From Heterohyrax brucei (taxonomy: Eukaryota > Chordata > Mammalia > Hyracoidea > Procaviidae), in assembly GCA_028571685.1 (NCBI GenBank), contig CM053146.1, positions 112,567,431 through 112,631,430 on the forward strand: a stretch of 64,000 nt of DNA. The letters are read 5' to 3'. A program made the position numbers and the translations under genes. Below the pieces are notes generated by a model. It was not told the origin of the DNA and did no database searches. It worked only from the letters and a program-made list of their open reading frames with translations. Numbering within the stretch: the first letter of the stretch is position 1; the number at the start of each line of letters is the position of its first letter. This document shows positions 37,701 through 44,208 of this stretch, in pieces.

Positions 37701-39193
37701 AATGCTTTAAAATTTGAGATTTTTAAGAAAATAATTTGAAAAATCAAGTTTGATTCTCTTAATCTGAAAGTACAGAGACTGAGATATCACTTTGAATATC
37801 AAATTTCAAGAATTACAAAAGGGAAAACATTAAATTTCATGTAATTTTATATGTACATTGTAAGTGTATTTCAAAAATGAAAGATAATTCATGTTTTTAG
37901 AATATAAAAATTTCTTTTTTAAAAAATTTACTTAGAGAATAGTTTATCTCTTTTAAAAACATTTATTTTTGAGGAATTATGCCTCATAGAGGGTAAGTTA
38001 TTTGTTTTGCTTTTAATGTAGTCATTGACTTTTAATAGAGTGAAATTCTATAGAATTAAAAAAAAGTTTTCCTAGTCTATTTGGTTGTATTAGAATTGAT
38101 AAATACAATTTTGAGCCTAGAGCCTCCAATTTTAAGAAATACATTTTCGTTGAAAAGTTTATGTAAAATTCCTCACATATTGATCAGATAGCCTTATGCA
38201 GCAGGTACTGTAAACACTTTGTTTTTCATCCAAAGTATTAGCCTATATTTTTGTTTCCAGTAGCCAGTTAAAATGGCATTTTCTCTGTTAGCATGGACTG
38301 TAAGACAGAGTTCCCGGTGACGCAGCGCTTAGAGGCCTTCATAGTTGGCCCCAAGCCTTCACCACCATCATTTTATTGTTGTGAAAAAAATACAGCTAAC
38401 ACCTCTGTCAGTTCAACTTTTGTCACTTGTGTAATTCATTGAAACCAGTTATATCAATTCACACTCATTGCCACTACCCATTGCTATACATACACTCAGA
38501 TGCTTATATTTTTAAAAACACTCATTAGGTGATTTTGTATGATTTACCCTTACATCATAAAATAATATAAATGTGTTACAATCTCATTTTTCCCTGGTTT
38601 CAGATAAATATATTTTGTATCTATTATTTAGAAATAATGTAATTTGGGAACATAATAACAGGTGATATTGAATACAATGTGACAGCACTATTTTCAGTAT
38701 TTTAAGCTTTGTTACATACTTGTGTTCTTAGATGTGTCAATATGTAACCTGCCATTGGAACTAGGTGGTGACTAACTCCAAATCTCCTTTTTAGGTTTGA
38801 TCCTGACCAGTTTGATGATGAATCGGTAATGAAAACGTTCTCTTTGCTTGGATTCTCAGGCACACAGGAATGCCCAGAACTGAGGTGAGATGATAGAGAA
38901 AGCAGTGTGAAAGGAAAAGGTGCCAGACTCTGTACTTCAAATTTTGATGATTGCTGTTGATGAGAATGATCAATATATATAATTATTATTTCTGCTACTG
39001 GCAGAATATCTTTAATAACTAGTTGACATTCTTCCTGACTAGGTTTGCATATATGGTGACCACAGTACTTCTGAGTGTATTGGTAAGACGACTGCGCTTA
39101 CATTCTGTGGAGGGACAAGTTATTGAAACCAAGTATGAACTGGTAACAGCCTCAAGGGAAGAAGCTTGGATCACTGTCTCAAAGAGATACTAA
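7657..39193 (+). CDS. CYP20A1: CYP20A1, cytochrome P450 family 20 subfamily A member 1 (complete, 13 coding exons)
   Basis: An orphan, membrane-anchored cytochrome P450 of vertebrates with no settled substrate. Joining 7657-7728, 15121-15170, 16069-16235, 17602-17744, 21583-21750, 23015-23093, 26750-26865, 27668-27722, 30902-31022, 32455-32566, 33742-33806, 38795-38884 and 39043-39193 gives 1389 bases, 462 residues plus TAA, with no internal stop; the family's usual length is 462. Residues 4-24 are a hydrophobic N-terminal anchor for the ER membrane. The I-helix segment (276-281) is AGCIIT, lacking the acid-threonine pair of typical P450s. The K-helix ExxR is E332-R335. The heme ligand is C409 in FSGTQECPE, one residue shorter than FxxGxxxCxG and lacking the Gly after Cys; both are family traits. 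The PERF-region residue 388 is Gln where Arg is expected. Introns are full of SINEs and L1. The start is supported by match to the family N-terminus and context ACCATGT. Confidence 0.97.
7859..7874. promoter_or_regulatory. 16-bp palindrome with CLEAR/E-box core
   Basis: GGCGTCACGTGACGCC is a perfect palindrome containing GTCACGTGAC, the CLEAR motif of TFEB/TFE3, also bound by USF and MYC/MAX. It lies in intron 1, 131 bases after exon 1 and inside the CpG island. Function is inferred from the motif. Confidence 0.6.
8021..8625. other. CYP20A1 intron 1, unassigned part
   Basis: No repeat or exon recognised between the CpG island and the first intronic SINE. Confidence 0.5.
8626..8798 (+). mobile_element. 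AfroSINE, short type
   Basis: Starts AGCCCTGTGGAAACTGTAGT and retains GTCTCCATGAGTCAGAATTG near its 3' end. Intron 1 of CYP20A1, sense orientation. Confidence 0.8.
8980..9169 (+). mobile_element. AfroSINE with 10-bp target duplication
   Basis: The SINE body is about 8990-9159, flanked by TAAGGGACTT at 8980-8989 and 9160-9169. Its 3' tail is a (TTAG)n-like run near 9128-9149. It is immediately followed by a second SINE. Confidence 0.9.
9170..9350 (+). mobile_element. AfroSINE, second of a tandem pair
   Basis: The body is about 9170-9340, from AAAACCATGGTAGCATAGTA to a T-rich tail. The bases GAGGGGACTT (9341-9350) resemble the duplication that flanks the previous SINE. Confidence 0.9.
10041..10885 (+). 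mobile_element. L1 ORF2 internal fragment with flanking duplication
   Basis: The insert 10058-10868 encodes broken stretches of L1 ORF2 in the endonuclease-RT linker and early [17 protein letters not shown], then [15 protein letters not shown], then [16 protein letters not shown]. It stops there with no 3' UTR or poly(A). The flanks AAAAGTAACTGGAAGAA (10041-10057) and AAAAGTAGCTGGAAGAA (10869-10885) look like a target duplication with one mismatch. A second insertion interrupts it at 10415-10521. It is a dead retrotransposon remnant. Confidence 0.8.
10397..10539 (+). mobile_element. 5'-truncated L1 3'-end insertion with 18-bp target duplication
   Basis: The insert is 10415-10521 (107 nt), ending in AATAAAAATAAA plus an A-rich tail. 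It is flanked by AAAAAACTACCAACCAAA at 10397-10414 and 10522-10539. Its last ~85 bases match 21038-21124 with two substitutions, so both come from the same 3' end. It lies inside the older L1 fragment. Confidence 0.8.
11808..11985 (+). mobile_element. AfroSINE, long type, degraded
   Basis: Begins AAGGAGTCCCTGGGTGATGC and ends GGAGTCGGAATCAACTTCAC. Intron 1 of CYP20A1. Confidence 0.75.
12601..14670. other. CYP20A1 intron 1, no exon recognised
   Basis: Mixed AT-rich intronic DNA with a T-run at 13740. No gene or named repeat can be supported; parts are probably eroded repeats. Confidence 0.5.
14677..14812 (+). mobile_element. 5'-truncated AfroSINE with perfect 12-bp target duplication
   Basis: The body 14689-14800 starts at the B box (AAAGGTCAGCAG), so the A box is missing. 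It is flanked by TAAGCCAGATGG at 14677-14688 and 14801-14812, which shows truncation at insertion rather than later deletion. Confidence 0.9.
15121..15170 (+). CDS. CYP20A1: CYP20A1 coding exon 2
   Basis: Encodes [16 protein letters not shown] plus two bases of Lys41. The acceptor TTCCTTAAG follows a T-rich tract; the donor is AAAA|GTGAGA. Confidence 0.95.
15461..15555. repeat. Direct duplication, copy A
   Basis: About 95 bases, including GCTGCAAAAGTTGG and TTTGTGTAGCTTTTTTATTT, repeated downstream at 15751-15840 with moderate divergence. An AfroSINE separates the two copies. Confidence 0.7.
15556..15745 (+). mobile_element. AfroSINE, long type, between direct duplicates
   Basis: Starts near GGTGGAGTGGTTAAGTGC and ends GCTATGAGTCAGAATCAGC plus a T-rich tail. 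It has the long-type middle (GTGGTGGCACTCTGCTTCAG). Confidence 0.85.
15751..15840. repeat. Direct duplication, copy B
   Basis: Shares GCTGCAAAAGTTGG and CCTTGTGTAGTTTTTTTATT with copy A at 15461-15555. Confidence 0.7.
16069..16235 (+). CDS. CYP20A1: CYP20A1 coding exon 3
   Basis: Encodes residues 41-97, including [20 protein letters not shown] and the segment up to NPNKT. The acceptor is TTTTCCAG and the donor is ACAT|GTAAAT. Confidence 0.96.
16304..16370 (+). mobile_element. 43-nt SINE/RTE tail insertion with perfect 12-bp target duplication
   Basis: The insert 16316-16358 consists only of the common AfroSINE/RTE 3' end (GGTCGCTATGAGTCGACATC through CACTGGGT). It is flanked by TACACATTGTTC at 16304-16315 and 16359-16370. 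It lies 69 bases after the exon 3 donor. Confidence 0.85.
16376..16640 (-). mobile_element. RTE LINE 3' fragment, degraded
   Basis: Text such as GCATCCTCCTTACAGTTGTC and TCATCTCTTTGAGGGTCTCC parallels the minus-strand RTE copy at 51424-52098 (TCTCGTTGAGGGCCGTCC). No open frame remains. Confidence 0.5.
16641..16790 (-). repeat. Composite repeat segment shared with 62590-62720
   Basis: Has AGTAGATCACCAAGCCTTTC, AAACCTGTCCATCATC and AACATGCAAGCCACTGT, echoed near 62605-62700. It is probably part of a longer SINE/RTE-related composite; the class is not certain. Confidence 0.4.
17602..17744 (+). CDS. CYP20A1: CYP20A1 coding exon 4
   Basis: Encodes residues 97-144, from [19 protein letters not shown] to NFAVLLK. 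The acceptor is GTTTCAG and the donor is AAAG|GTAAGG. Confidence 0.96.
17850..18495 (-). mobile_element. Afrotherian A-tailed repeat, longest copy
   Basis: The left end (ATGAAAGTTTACACAGCAAA) and later phrases (GGCCACTTGCGAGCTTTTAA) belong to a family also at 28888-29120, 29222-29480, 37374-37625 and 63018-63300. All copies are in the same orientation, with the presumed A-tailed 3' end at the left. Whether it is a LINE 3' end or something else I cannot say. Confidence 0.55.
18735..18865 (+). mobile_element. MER5-like hAT MITE fragment
   Basis: Contains AGATGCAGATTCCTGGGCCC and TTTACACAGTTTGAAAACAG, characteristic of the MER5 group. The right inverted end is partly preserved. Confidence 0.5.
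19022..20760 (-). mobile_element. Ancient L1 (L1M) 5' region, interrupted by an AfroSINE
   Basis: The minus-strand text (TTTACTCCATTGTGGTCCAA; GAACTCTTTATTTCTCCCTT; GTATTAGTATAGCTACCCC; GAGTTTAATCCATTTATATT) matches the well-known 5' part of old mammalian L1M. It continues past the SINE at 20021-20192 (AATTTTTCCTTCATTTTTTG). It is a non-functional relic in intron 4. Confidence 0.8.
20021..20192 (-). mobile_element. AfroSINE, short type, inside L1M
   Basis: Runs from the AAGCCAAAAACCCAAACC tail to CTACACCACCAAGGTTTCTG. Flanking GAGAGATAAAAG and GAGAGAGAAAAG suggest the target duplication. Confidence 0.88.
20876..21146 (+). mobile_element. 5'-truncated L1 3' end with polypurine tract and 16-bp target duplication
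   Basis: The insert 20892-21130 is flanked by AAAAGTCCGTGGAGTT at 20876-20891 and 21131-21146. It holds a G-rich polypurine stretch at 20941-20998, typical of L1 3' UTRs, then the terminal block shared with 10417-10504, an AATAAA signal and poly(A). Confidence 0.8.
21583..21750 (+). CDS. CYP20A1: CYP20A1 coding exon 5
   Basis: Encodes residues 145-200 ([14 protein letters not shown] ... QKNHGT). Acceptor CTCTTTCAG, donor CACG|GTAAAT, phase 0 at both ends. Confidence 0.96.
21848..22125 (+). mobile_element. Probable Tigger-type (Tc/mariner) MITE
   Basis: Starts TACAGGTGTCCCCGACTTTA and ends CATAAGTCAGGAACTATATG. The ends are imperfect inverted repeats of the Tigger style, and internal TTATAAGTCAGTTTTGATGT fits. 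It has no coding capacity. Confidence 0.5.
22519..22561 (+). mobile_element. 19-nt SINE/RTE tail insertion with perfect 12-bp target duplication
   Basis: TAAGTAAAAACT occurs at 22519-22530 and 22550-22561. Between the copies lie only 19 bases, CGACGGCACTTGGCTTGGC, the terminal bases of an AfroSINE/RTE 3' end. Confidence 0.85.
22661..22886 (-). mobile_element. AfroSINE, long type
   Basis: Runs from the AACCAAACCCAACCAACC tail through GGAAGCAGACTGCCACATCT (long-type insert) to GTGCTACCAGGTCTCC. Confidence 0.85.
23015..23093 (+). CDS. CYP20A1: CYP20A1 coding exon 6
   Basis: Encodes [20 protein letters not shown] to YED. Acceptor TTTTTTAG, donor GATG|GTATGT. Confidence 0.95.
23513..23671 (-). 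mobile_element. AfroSINE, short type, with A-rich target duplication
   Basis: The body is about 23525-23659, flanked by AAAAAATGTATA on both sides. The right end is CCACCAGGGTTTCC. Confidence 0.85.
23798..23953 (-). mobile_element. AfroSINE, short type
   Basis: Runs from AACCAAACCCAGTGTTTTTG to CCACTGTGCAACAGGG, with the reversed B box near GATTTGAACTGCTGACC. Confidence 0.88.
24190..24640 (+). mobile_element. Ancient interspersed repeat, same unassigned type as 9351-12600
   Basis: Purine-rich text such as ACAACAGGGAGACCAGTG, GAAGAGAGTGATATTATCTG and GGCTGCTGTGGTAGA. The family is not named. Confidence 0.4.
24730..25680 (-). mobile_element. Old L1 3' UTR/ORF2 fragments, reverse orientation
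   Basis: 24740-25210 carries the L1M 3' end (CTTTACTGAGATATAACTCA; GACTGGCTTCTTTCATGTAG; GCAGTAGAATTGCTGGGTCA). 25310-25680 carries reversed ORF2 text (ATTGGGATTTCATTGTATCT). A SINE-like scrap (25216-25250) sits between them. Confidence 0.75.
25216..25250 (+). mobile_element. Possible SINE/RTE tail scrap
   Basis: CATGGGGTTGCCCTGCGTCA followed by GAACTGACTTGG resembles the AfroSINE 3' end. No target duplication is visible. Confidence 0.35.
25682..25720. repeat. (TG)n microsatellite
   Basis: About nineteen uninterrupted TG units, inside L1-derived sequence of intron 6 of CYP20A1; likely length-polymorphic. Confidence 0.95.
25722..26100 (-). mobile_element. Old L1 3' region, reverse orientation
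   Basis: GGGTGTGAAATAGTGTCTCA, TCATGTGTTTATTGACAATT and TCTCCCATTCTTTGATTATC are typical of reversed L1M 3' sequence. Confidence 0.7.
26101..26749. other. CYP20A1 intron 6, no feature recognised
   Basis: AT-rich intronic DNA up to the exon 7 acceptor. Confidence 0.5.
26750..26865 (+). CDS. CYP20A1: CYP20A1 coding exon 7
   Basis: Encodes [20 protein letters not shown] to NLNDQQ. The acceptor is TTTTCCCCAAG and the donor is CAACAG|GTAATG. Confidence 0.96.
27668..27722 (+). CDS. CYP20A1: CYP20A1 coding exon 8
   Basis: A 55-base exon encoding [18 protein letters not shown], the start of the I helix. Acceptor TTTCCTAG, donor AATT|GTAAGT. Confidence 0.95.
27723..28880. other. CYP20A1 intron 8, unassigned, low in repeats
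   Basis: 27890-28200 has more balanced base composition than its surroundings, and a 79-codon open frame runs on the minus strand (27956-28195). I do not recognise the product and do not call it a gene. Confidence 0.4.
28888..29120 (-). mobile_element. Afrotherian A-tailed repeat
   Basis: Begins ATTTTTTTTTTATTGTGAGT, then GCAAATTTACAGTCCAAGTC, then a CT-rich stretch. Same family as 29222-29480, close by in the same orientation. Confidence 0.6.
29222..29480 (-). mobile_element. Afrotherian A-tailed repeat
   Basis: Begins TTTATTTTTATTGTGCTTTA, then AAGTTTACAGTCCAAGTCAA and CTGTGTCAGCACACTG. Confidence 0.6.
30275..30410 (-). mobile_element. MER5-like hAT MITE fragment
   Basis: TTGTTAAAAACACAGATGCC and AATGATTCAGAATCTGTG are typical of the MER5 group, followed by TTTTAAGAACCC. 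Confidence 0.5.
30902..31022 (+). CDS. CYP20A1: CYP20A1 coding exon 9
   Basis: Encodes [20 protein letters not shown] to TPEKIEQL. Acceptor TTTCACCCAG, donor CTCAG|GTAAGA. Confidence 0.96.
31255..31835 (+). mobile_element. Old L1 3' end
   Basis: GGTACAACCACCTTGGCAAA, TAGAAATTCCATTCCTAGGT and GATCACTGGTTCTTGGGG follow the L1M ORF2-end/3' UTR pattern. The copy ends at an A-rich AATAAAATTTTTAAAAAA near 31813-31831. Confidence 0.75.
32232..32297 (+). mobile_element. AfroSINE 3' fragment
   Basis: CCCTGTGGAATTTATATACC then GATTGCTGTGAGTTGGAATT. The 5' half is absent. Confidence 0.55.
32455..32566 (+). CDS. CYP20A1: CYP20A1 coding exon 10 (K-helix ExxR)
   Basis: Encodes [20 protein letters not shown] to FIIPRE. 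E332-T-V-R335 is the conserved K-helix pair. Acceptor TTTAACAG, donor AGAGAG|GTATAA. Confidence 0.96.
32690..33640 (-). mobile_element. Old L1 3' region, reverse orientation
   Basis: TTGTATAGTGTTCCATCATG, TAGAAATGGAATTGGGGGTC, CTTAACAATTTCTTCTTTTG and TCATATAGTGAAGTCTATTA follow the reversed L1M 3' pattern. Confidence 0.65.
33712..33733. repeat. (AATT)n short tandem repeat
   Basis: A run of about five ATTA units ending nine bases before the exon 11 acceptor; it replaces part of the expected pyrimidine tract. Confidence 0.8.
33742..33806 (+). CDS. CYP20A1: CYP20A1 coding exon 11
   Basis: A 65-base exon encoding [20 protein letters not shown] and H. Acceptor TTATTTTGCAG; donor ACACAA|GTATGA, weaker than the others because the last exon base is A. 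Confidence 0.95.
34357..34566 (+). mobile_element. AfroSINE, long type
   Basis: GGAGTCCCTGGGTCGTGCAC at the 5' end, AAAGGTCACAGCCTTGAAAA in the middle, and CGCAACTGACAACAACAC at the 3' end with an RTE-like ACAACA tail. Confidence 0.88.
34570..34960 (+). mobile_element. Ancient interspersed repeat, unassigned type as at 9351
   Basis: CAATGGGAAGTCATTGAAGG and GAGGGATAACATCCAG echo the other two copies. Degraded, without coding capacity. Confidence 0.4.
34961..36309. other. CYP20A1 intron 11, no feature recognised
   Basis: AT-rich, low in recent repeats, with no exon-like sequence that I can support. Confidence 0.5.
36310..37080 (-). mobile_element. Old L1 3' end, reverse orientation
   Basis: GAACAATATTCCATTATATG, TTGTGAAGGGAGCTTTTAGG and CTTTCCAGAGTGGCTGTAGC are typical of reversed L1M 3' UTR. 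Confidence 0.75.
37374..37625 (-). mobile_element. Afrotherian A-tailed repeat
   Basis: Contains GTTGCCAACCCCATGGCAGG and CCTGCCTTCTCATCTTTG, which parallel 63100-63200. Confidence 0.6.
37626..38794. other. CYP20A1 intron 11, distal part
   Basis: AT-rich with no recognisable feature, apart from a possible SINE 5' scrap near 38312 (CCCGGTGACGCAGCGC). Confidence 0.45.
38795..38884 (+). CDS. CYP20A1: CYP20A1 coding exon 12 (PERF region and heme loop)
   Basis: Encodes [20 protein letters not shown] and [10 protein letters not shown]409 is the heme thiolate. Residue 388 (CAG) is Gln in the PDRF position. Acceptor CTTTTTAG, donor CTGAG|GTGAGA. Confidence 0.96.
39043..39193 (+). CDS. CYP20A1: CYP20A1 coding exon 13, terminal
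   Basis: Encodes [20 protein letters not shown] to TVSKRY and TAA at 39191-39193. The acceptor is TTCCTGACTAG. The C-terminus matches the family ending. Confidence 0.97.
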
Positions 39194-39585
39194 AATCTTG
39201 TACATTTACATAATTGTTAAATGGACTGAAGAAGCTGTTTAGAAGATCTTATGGTGAATCCTTTTATAAATCAAGAATTTTGCAGTATAAAACAACTATT
39301 AGTATTTTATTATGTAAATTTGTATTTTTATATATCAGATTTTCTTAAAGCAGGTATACATTTATACTTACTGCACCAATATAGTCATAATTTTAATGGG
39401 AAGCTTTAGATTACTACTTTTAAATTTTTTAAGTTTTTATGCCATTATTTTCATATTGTTTTTCTTAATGTTCTTTGAAAAAGAAATTTTATAGACTTTA
39501 GAATCATGTCTTTGAAGAATATTCATAAAATAGAAACATTGTCTTAAATTCTTGTCATACTTCAATAAATCAACTTAGAGGGAGA
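39194..39585 (+). other. CYP20A1 proximal 3' UTR
   Basis: AT-rich, repeat-free sequence directly after the stop codon. The first canonical AATAAA lies at 39564-39569. Primate CYP20A1 is known for a very long 3' UTR, so longer forms beyond this site are possible but not shown here. Confidence 0.7.
39564..39569 (+). terminator. Candidate CYP20A1 polyadenylation signal
   Basis: AATAAA 371 bases after the stop codon. It is followed by sequence with only a weak downstream GU/U-rich element (around 39600-39625), so its strength is uncertain. Confidence 0.45.
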
Positions 39586-39989
39586 AAAAGACTTACCATA
39601 ATTTATTTCTTGGATTAATATTTTTATTTTCTGGCTACAAATTAGTTTTTGTTTAAACATTGTTAGTCAGTTTGAATACTTTATTTAGAATTCTGCCTTG
39701 TATTTGCTTTCTTTGCCTCCGCAGACGACAGTATTTATTTTCATTTCATGACTTATACTGTTCATTTTGTACAGCTCTGAATCACTTGGAAAATTATAGC
39801 TGTTCCTGAATATTTAGAAGTGCCAGCTCCTAAAGGACAAACTAGGATTGATGCGTGTTATTCCATTTTTCTGAAAACTTTAGCAGCACTGTGTTAACTT
39901 AACTAATTCTATCTGTAGGGAAAGAGAATTCCTAAATTTGTTATTTATTATTATGTCATGTTAAATAACCTGTGATTAAGAAATGACGG

Positions 39990-40205
39990 AGTACTAACCA
40001 AAAGCAGAAATCACAAAAATAGAACAGAGATGGATGAAAATATTTGCAAAATAGGACAAAGAGGGATAATAGATGCACTGCATAAAAAGCTCATACAAAC
40101 TGATAAAGCATCTAATAGATACATGAACAGACAGCTTGTACAGGAGAAAATATTGAATAAACTTATAAAAAAATGTTCAGTCTTTCCAGTAAGCAAAGAA
40201 ATGTG
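39990..40205 (+). mobile_element. Old L1 ORF2 fragment
   Basis: AATATTTGCAAAATAGGACA and AAAGCATCTAATAGATACAT resemble the late ORF2 region of L1M. No frame survives. Confidence 0.5.
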
Positions 40206-43089
40206 AGTGCTACTTCAACAATATAAATTTTATATTTGTGTTTATTGATATTATTATAACTTCATCTGGCTTTTGTGGTCATACCATTTGTGAATTTTTT
40301 TAAAATTATTTTTCTTTAAGGTAACAACTGAAGAAACTATGCCAAGTGCAGACAAAAAGTAGAGGAGGTATAATGATCACTATTTGCAAGTTTATTTTTA
40401 ACACTGCTGAGTTTCATTTATAATTTTAGTTTCAATAATGTACCCCAGTTATTAATTGAATTACTTTATGTTGTGTTTATGGATAAATAGCTAATGTTTT
40501 AGAGCTAGTTATGAATGGTCAACATAGAATTTGATTAGATGCAGATTTCATTTTTGGGAAAAAAAGTTTCTGGAATAATTTAAATTCTAAAACTTAAAGT
40601 GAAATCTATTCTTAGTTACTAGCACTGTGTTGCTTTTAAAATGGCATATTCTTCAGTTTATCTTCCTCTCACCTATCATTTTCTATAGTTTTGCATCTGT
40701 GGAACATCTTCCTTTGTTATTCAGGTTCCATAAATGTGTTGGACACTGGCAGTGGAAGGTTAGAAGAGGCAAGTGATATGTAAAACTAGCATCAGTGAGA
40801 TCAGCTGAGATGAGAGAAGCAAATTTGAAAGAAGGGGAGAGCTGCTGAGCCATGATCAAGACAAAAGAAAAGGGGCAACGGAGCCCTAGTCCAGGTATTT
40901 GCATAACTGCCTGTAAAAGAGGCAGTATATAATTACTAGTCAAGGAAAGTAGCACATAGGGGAATTGGCTGAATAAGCATATTTTACCCATGGTTACACT
41001 ACTAGCTTAAAGTATTAAAAATAGGCATATCGCAGAGACTTTCATCAGATACTGTAATGATGAACAAAGTAAGTTAGCATTCACTGTTCTAGCTAATGAC
41101 TGAAATTTTAGTGGCCTGTCATTGATGCCTGACAGCATGACTGAAGTAGGTTTTTAATTGACATTGAAGTGAATAATTTAAGTTTTATAGCTTTTTTAAA
41201 ATTTATTTTTTTGCCAATTTTGATCCGCATTCTTTTTATTGTTAGAAACAGCAGCTGAGAGTATTTTTTTATGGCACAAAAAGGCTCTTCTGTACTCTGT
41301 GCTAATCAAATTTAAGGCAGAATTAATTCTGTATAAGTTTGAGAAAAATGAAAACCCATATGCTATGTATTTGGTACACAACTGTGGAGTTGTATCATGT
41401 TATATAAATATAAGTTCTATCACTATTTATGAACTGTCAAATTTTTTACCTTAATTATAATGAAAATATTCATTATAGAAAATGTAGGAAACACAAAAAT
41501 GGCAAACCCAGTCACTTACAGTGTCACTAGTTGAACATAACCACTAAGATTCTGACGTAGATCTTTCTACTCTTGTACACATATATCATTTTTTACAGAC
41601 ATAATTTCTTTTCTTTAATGTATTGTCTACAACTGGAACATTAATATTCTTCTCACTCAGAATGCAAGCACAGATTGTGTCATTTTTCTGTTTTCCTTCT
41701 CAGATGTTGTTACTCTTTTCAGTTTTAAAACTGGCTTCTCCATCCATTTTACCAAAACAGCTACATATTTTTACATCTAAAGTTGACAGCAACTGGTTTG
41801 CTTTTTTTAAGTTGCTAAAGCCATACAACAATTTTGACATTACAATGAGCATTTAAAAATGAAATTACTATTGTAAGAAAAATTCTCCATTTTCTTCAGA
41901 TTAAGATGTAATATTAATGCTTAAGAATCTTTGTTGTTGTTGCAAATTTCTAGTGTTGTTGTGGACTCAGGCAAACAGATTGAGATTCTTTTCCTTCCTA
42001 ATTTCCCCAAATCTATAAAAAACACTTGTTAATCTGTAAAATGTACTTTTTTCATGTGTGGTTATCAGACTGAAAATTGCCTAAAAAGCCCAGTTTCCCC
42101 TGAGTGTATAAAGCTGAGGATATGACTAGTAGCATCAAGGAATAGTTCAGTAGCTGCAAAAAGATAGAAGAGGGGCTGACACCATTTTCAAGGGCATATT
42201 TTTAAAATGGCAACAAATTGATATTAGTGACCTCATTTTTGTTCTTAGTACTATCCCTGTTTTCTAAGTAACCAAAGGCCAATGATTAAGGTAGAAGGAG
42301 AGGAGTTAGGAGGGAGATAGAGTAACAAAGCAGTCACTGTTACTGGGAAAGTCTGGAAATCAGCACAGCCGAAAGGCCTTAGTACCAGTGGCTCTGAGCT
42401 GTTTTCAGTGACCTGCAGGGATAAAAAACAGTGAGAATGAGACTCATAATAATAGTTAGCTGAAAGTAGAACAAGACACTGTTATGTATCTGTCTCATTT
42501 AGTCCTGACAGCATAACAGAAGGCCCAGTAACAAATTAAAATAGTTTTTCATTCCTGCTAGAAGTAGAATTGTAAATGAAGATAGATATATACTAGACGT
42601 AAATAGGAAAAGATCTGAACTCTGAATTATCTGTCTTCACTGAGGTTTATTACTGTACTTTGTTCTTGTTTAAGGGAGAATCATAGTTGCAAATGGTTTA
42701 TACAAAAAACAACTTTTCAATATTGAGAAAAATAGATTTCCTAAAGAGAACCATAGCAATAATATCCAGCCTCATTCATTGGTGTCAAGATGTACTTTCC
42801 ATAGGGATAATATGCTACAGGTTATGCAAAATACTGCATCTTGAGTTCTTTGAAGATGATTTCTATATCTCTTGTTCCATCTTTGAGTTTTTGAGCTCAT
42901 TATTTGATGGCTAAGTCCATACACTTGTCTCAGGAGGCTGTACTATATTTTTCTCCAACATAAATTTTTTATAAATGAGTCAGAAAACTTGGTGTCATAT
43001 CAGTGATGCTTCATGTTATTCTTCCCATTCCCTTGACCAAAGCTACCACATGAAATAGTTAAAACCTAAAAATAAATTATTCAATAGTA
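40206..43089. other. Gene-free stretch downstream of CYP20A1
   Basis: AT-rich, almost no young repeats and no recognisable gene. Either intergenic or part of a long 3' UTR. Confidence 0.5.
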
Positions 43090-43490
43090 GAACAACAATA
43101 AAAGTCAGAAGAGTGGAGCAGAGAACTCCTAAAGAAATATATGTGAATGGCTAACAACACATCTAAAAAGGTAACTGACTCCCCAGATCATCAGGGGAAT
43201 GCAAATACTGACCAAATGGCTAAAATGAAAAAGACTGGCCATGTCGATTGTCGATGAGGATATAGAGCAACTATAACTCTCATATTGTGAAAATATAAAA
43301 TGGTATAATCACTTTGGAAAAACACCCGACAGTTTCTTATAAAGCTAAACATGTGCACTCCATGCCTAAGTATTTATCCAAGAGAAATGAAAATATGTCC
43401 ACAGAAAGACTTGTACAGTAGTAGTCAAAAGCAGCTGTGTTCATAATACCTAAAAGCTTAAATTATTTAAAAAGCACAATACCAGCAATA
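43090..43490 (+). mobile_element. Old L1 3' region
   Basis: AAATGGCTAAAATGAAAAAG, ATGGTATAATCACTTTGGAA and CCATGCCTAAGTATTTATCC follow L1M. Confidence 0.7.
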
Positions 43491-44032
43491 GTAAAAAAGA
43501 AGGTCCAAAAAGGAAAAATATTCAGTCCAGCCATGTTTGTACCTCTTTTTTTTCCTATTTTCATATGCATATCTATTTTTACTTACTGTAATCATAATAA
43601 TATGGTCTACTTTTCACATAAATGAACTTTAAATGTTTTCTTTTTATAAGGGCTTCACGCATAGACTGGAATATAAACCAATTTAATGTTTGATTTACAG
43701 AATTCTCTGACATTGAATGGATAATTGTAAAATCTGAGTTGAATATCCAGGTAATAAACCAGAAAATGACATTCCTTCTTCAAGTTTCACTCCTCATTTA
43801 ATCATGATTTACAGTTGGCGGCTGTCTTTCTAGAGCTATAGCATGTAATAAAATGCCATGAGAAAAACAGTCACATATCCTTCTGGGTAATTTTTAAACA
43901 AATACGTATGCAAAAAACTTGCAAATTCTTTTTTTCTTTTTTAACATATGATGGTTGTCTTACTCATACAGTGCTTCTATAACAAATACCACAAATAGAT
44001 GGCTTTAACAGACATTTATTTCATAGTTTCAA

Positions 44033-44208
44033 AAACAAAAACAAAAACAAACCCACTGCCATCAAGTTGATTCCAACTCAGTGACCCTACAGAAGTGAGT
44101 AGAACTGCCCCATAGCGTTTCCAAGGAGCACCTGGTGGATATCAACAGCCAACCTTTTGGTCAGCAGCCATAGCACTTAACCACTAAACCACTAAACCAC
44201 CAGGTTTC
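44033..44208 (-). mobile_element. AfroSINE, short type
   Basis: AAACAAACCCACTGCCATCA at the tail and CCACTAAACCACCAGGTTTC at the tRNA end. ACCACTAA is locally duplicated. Confidence 0.88.
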
